Shown here: positions 63,254 through 64,000 of the stretch, piece after piece | Position numbering within the stretch: the first letter of the stretch is position 1 | How the letters are laid out: every line of letters begins with the position of its first letter | Assembly (NCBI GenBank): GCA_018398815.1 | Contig: CM031616.1 | Coordinates: forward strand, 23,681,944-23,745,943 | Origin: Conus ventricosus | Lineage: Eukaryota > Mollusca > Gastropoda > Neogastropoda > Conidae | Reading direction: 5' to 3' | DNA length: 64,000 nucleotides | Position numbers and translations under genes: made by a program | Notes under the pieces: generated by a model | Databases searched by the model: none | What the model was told of the DNA's origin: nothing | The model's input: the letters and a program-made list of their open reading frames with translations, nothing else

Positions 63254-63960
63254 GTGATGACAATGTTGGTTTCAATTATTACACAAAGTTCGATCATCCA
63301 TTCCAACTTCTTGTCCAGTTCTCTCGTGGATTTCTCCCGTCAGGACGTCGTCTCCTCCTGGCCCAACTTGTTTACAGGAACACTTAGTGAAGAAGCGAAG
63401 GTAGCCATAATCGATTTTGTGGTTTTCGAGTTGCCTTCAAAAACAGTGACTGCTTAGGTTACAAATGAATTACAGAAAGACCTAATTGAACAATAAGATG
63501 AGTTGGAGGCATTAGACAGCAAAATCAAAGTACTGCTGGAACAGGTCGATTCTCTGGAACTATTGTCAAAAGCAATGACGTCTGTAGAAGTTTTGTACCG
63601 GAGACTGCTAAAGGGATTGCTGTCTAATTACACAGATTGTTACCAGGGTTGTTGGTATGGACATCGCAGACCGTCCCATTGGTCATGTGGTGGGTTGTCA
63701 GGGATCGCAGTCTACCGGTGAAGCGCTAGTGAAGTTCACCTCCTACAAATACAGGGAGGCCCTTATGAAAAGCATAAGAGCCCTGACTAAAAATGTTTTG
63801 CTGAAAGGAATGTATTCTCATCTCTCTTCCTGCCGTAGGATTTCAGGCAGAAGCCAGCCCCTCTTCTCCTTGCATTTTTATCAACGAGGACTTGATTCAG
63901 ATTCATGCTGATGTGGCCAGAACAATCCAGGCTATAAAAGAAAATTAGTAATATCAGTAA
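63254..63960 (+). pseudogene. LINE ORF1-like remnant (coiled coil and RNA-binding region)
   Basis: Reads SSLVDFSRQDVVSSWPNLFT and LSEEAKVAIIDFVVFELPSK, then a heptad-like LEALDSKIKVLLEQVDSLEL, and after a frame change IADRPIGHVVG and LVKFTSYKYREALMKSIRAL. The order (coiled coil, then RSHRVG-like, then IVKF.SYK.R..) is that of L1/CR1-type ORF1 proteins. Stops at about 63455 and 63494 and a frameshift near 63640 make it non-functional. It continues to the right edge without clear end. Confidence 0.65.
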
Positions 63961-64000
63961 CGCATTGTGTAGGGATGATTCTGTTTACAACGATCTTAAA

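Overview
This is a eukaryotic window: coding sequence is split by GT-AG introns, the intergenic and intronic DNA is A+T-rich, and the rest is dominated by transposons and by long CA/GA/GATA-poor microsatellites with runs of poly-C and poly-G. The protein sequence of the one host gene and the transposon complement (pogo, piggyBac, hAT, non-LTR elements with pentanucleotide tails, tRNA-derived SINEs ending in GAA repeats) fit a lophotrochozoan, most likely a gastropod mollusc. The species cannot be fixed from the sequence.

One host gene fills most of the window on the minus strand: a homologue of SHOC2 (SUR-8), the leucine-rich-repeat scaffold that joins RAS/MRAS and PP1 phosphatase to activate RAF. 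I could place eleven coding exons of its LRR region with canonical splice sites and matching phases (119 to 25580), a probable N-terminal coding exon (47347-47565) and a possible non-coding first exon with an ETS/CRE promoter near 56.83-56.97 kb. The gene continues past the left edge, so the last ~100 residues are missing. Exon 893-981 carries one extra G that breaks the frame.

Region by region: 1.2-3.5 kb is a complete but dead pogo element with TA target duplications. 3.87-9.66 kb is a three-level nest: a hAT element entered by a second hAT, itself entered by a piggyBac, each boundary proved by its own target-site duplication. 10.8-25.6 kb holds SHOC2 exons separated by introns with a LINE tail, a hAT MITE, two tRNA-derived SINEs and a 55-bp tandem array derived from LINE coding sequence. 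28.83-34.78 kb is a full-length non-LTR retrotransposon (ORF1 and ORF2 both broken by frameshifts) with a 12-bp target duplication. 35-47 kb is intron 2 with microsatellites and three more decayed copies of the same LINE, all in the same orientation as the host gene. 47.6-56.8 kb is intron 1 and includes a 760-bp period direct repeat carrying a predicted hammerhead ribozyme (54.84-54.88 kb). 57-64 kb lies upstream of the gene: dense alternating purine-pyrimidine microsatellites, minisatellites and three further LINE fragments, with no host gene that I can support.

How parts fit: the transposons inflate SHOC2 introns (8.1 of the 10.3 kb between the last large exon and the frameshifted exon are two identifiable insertions). 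No operons, prokaryotic signals, CRISPR arrays, rRNA or functional tRNA genes were seen.
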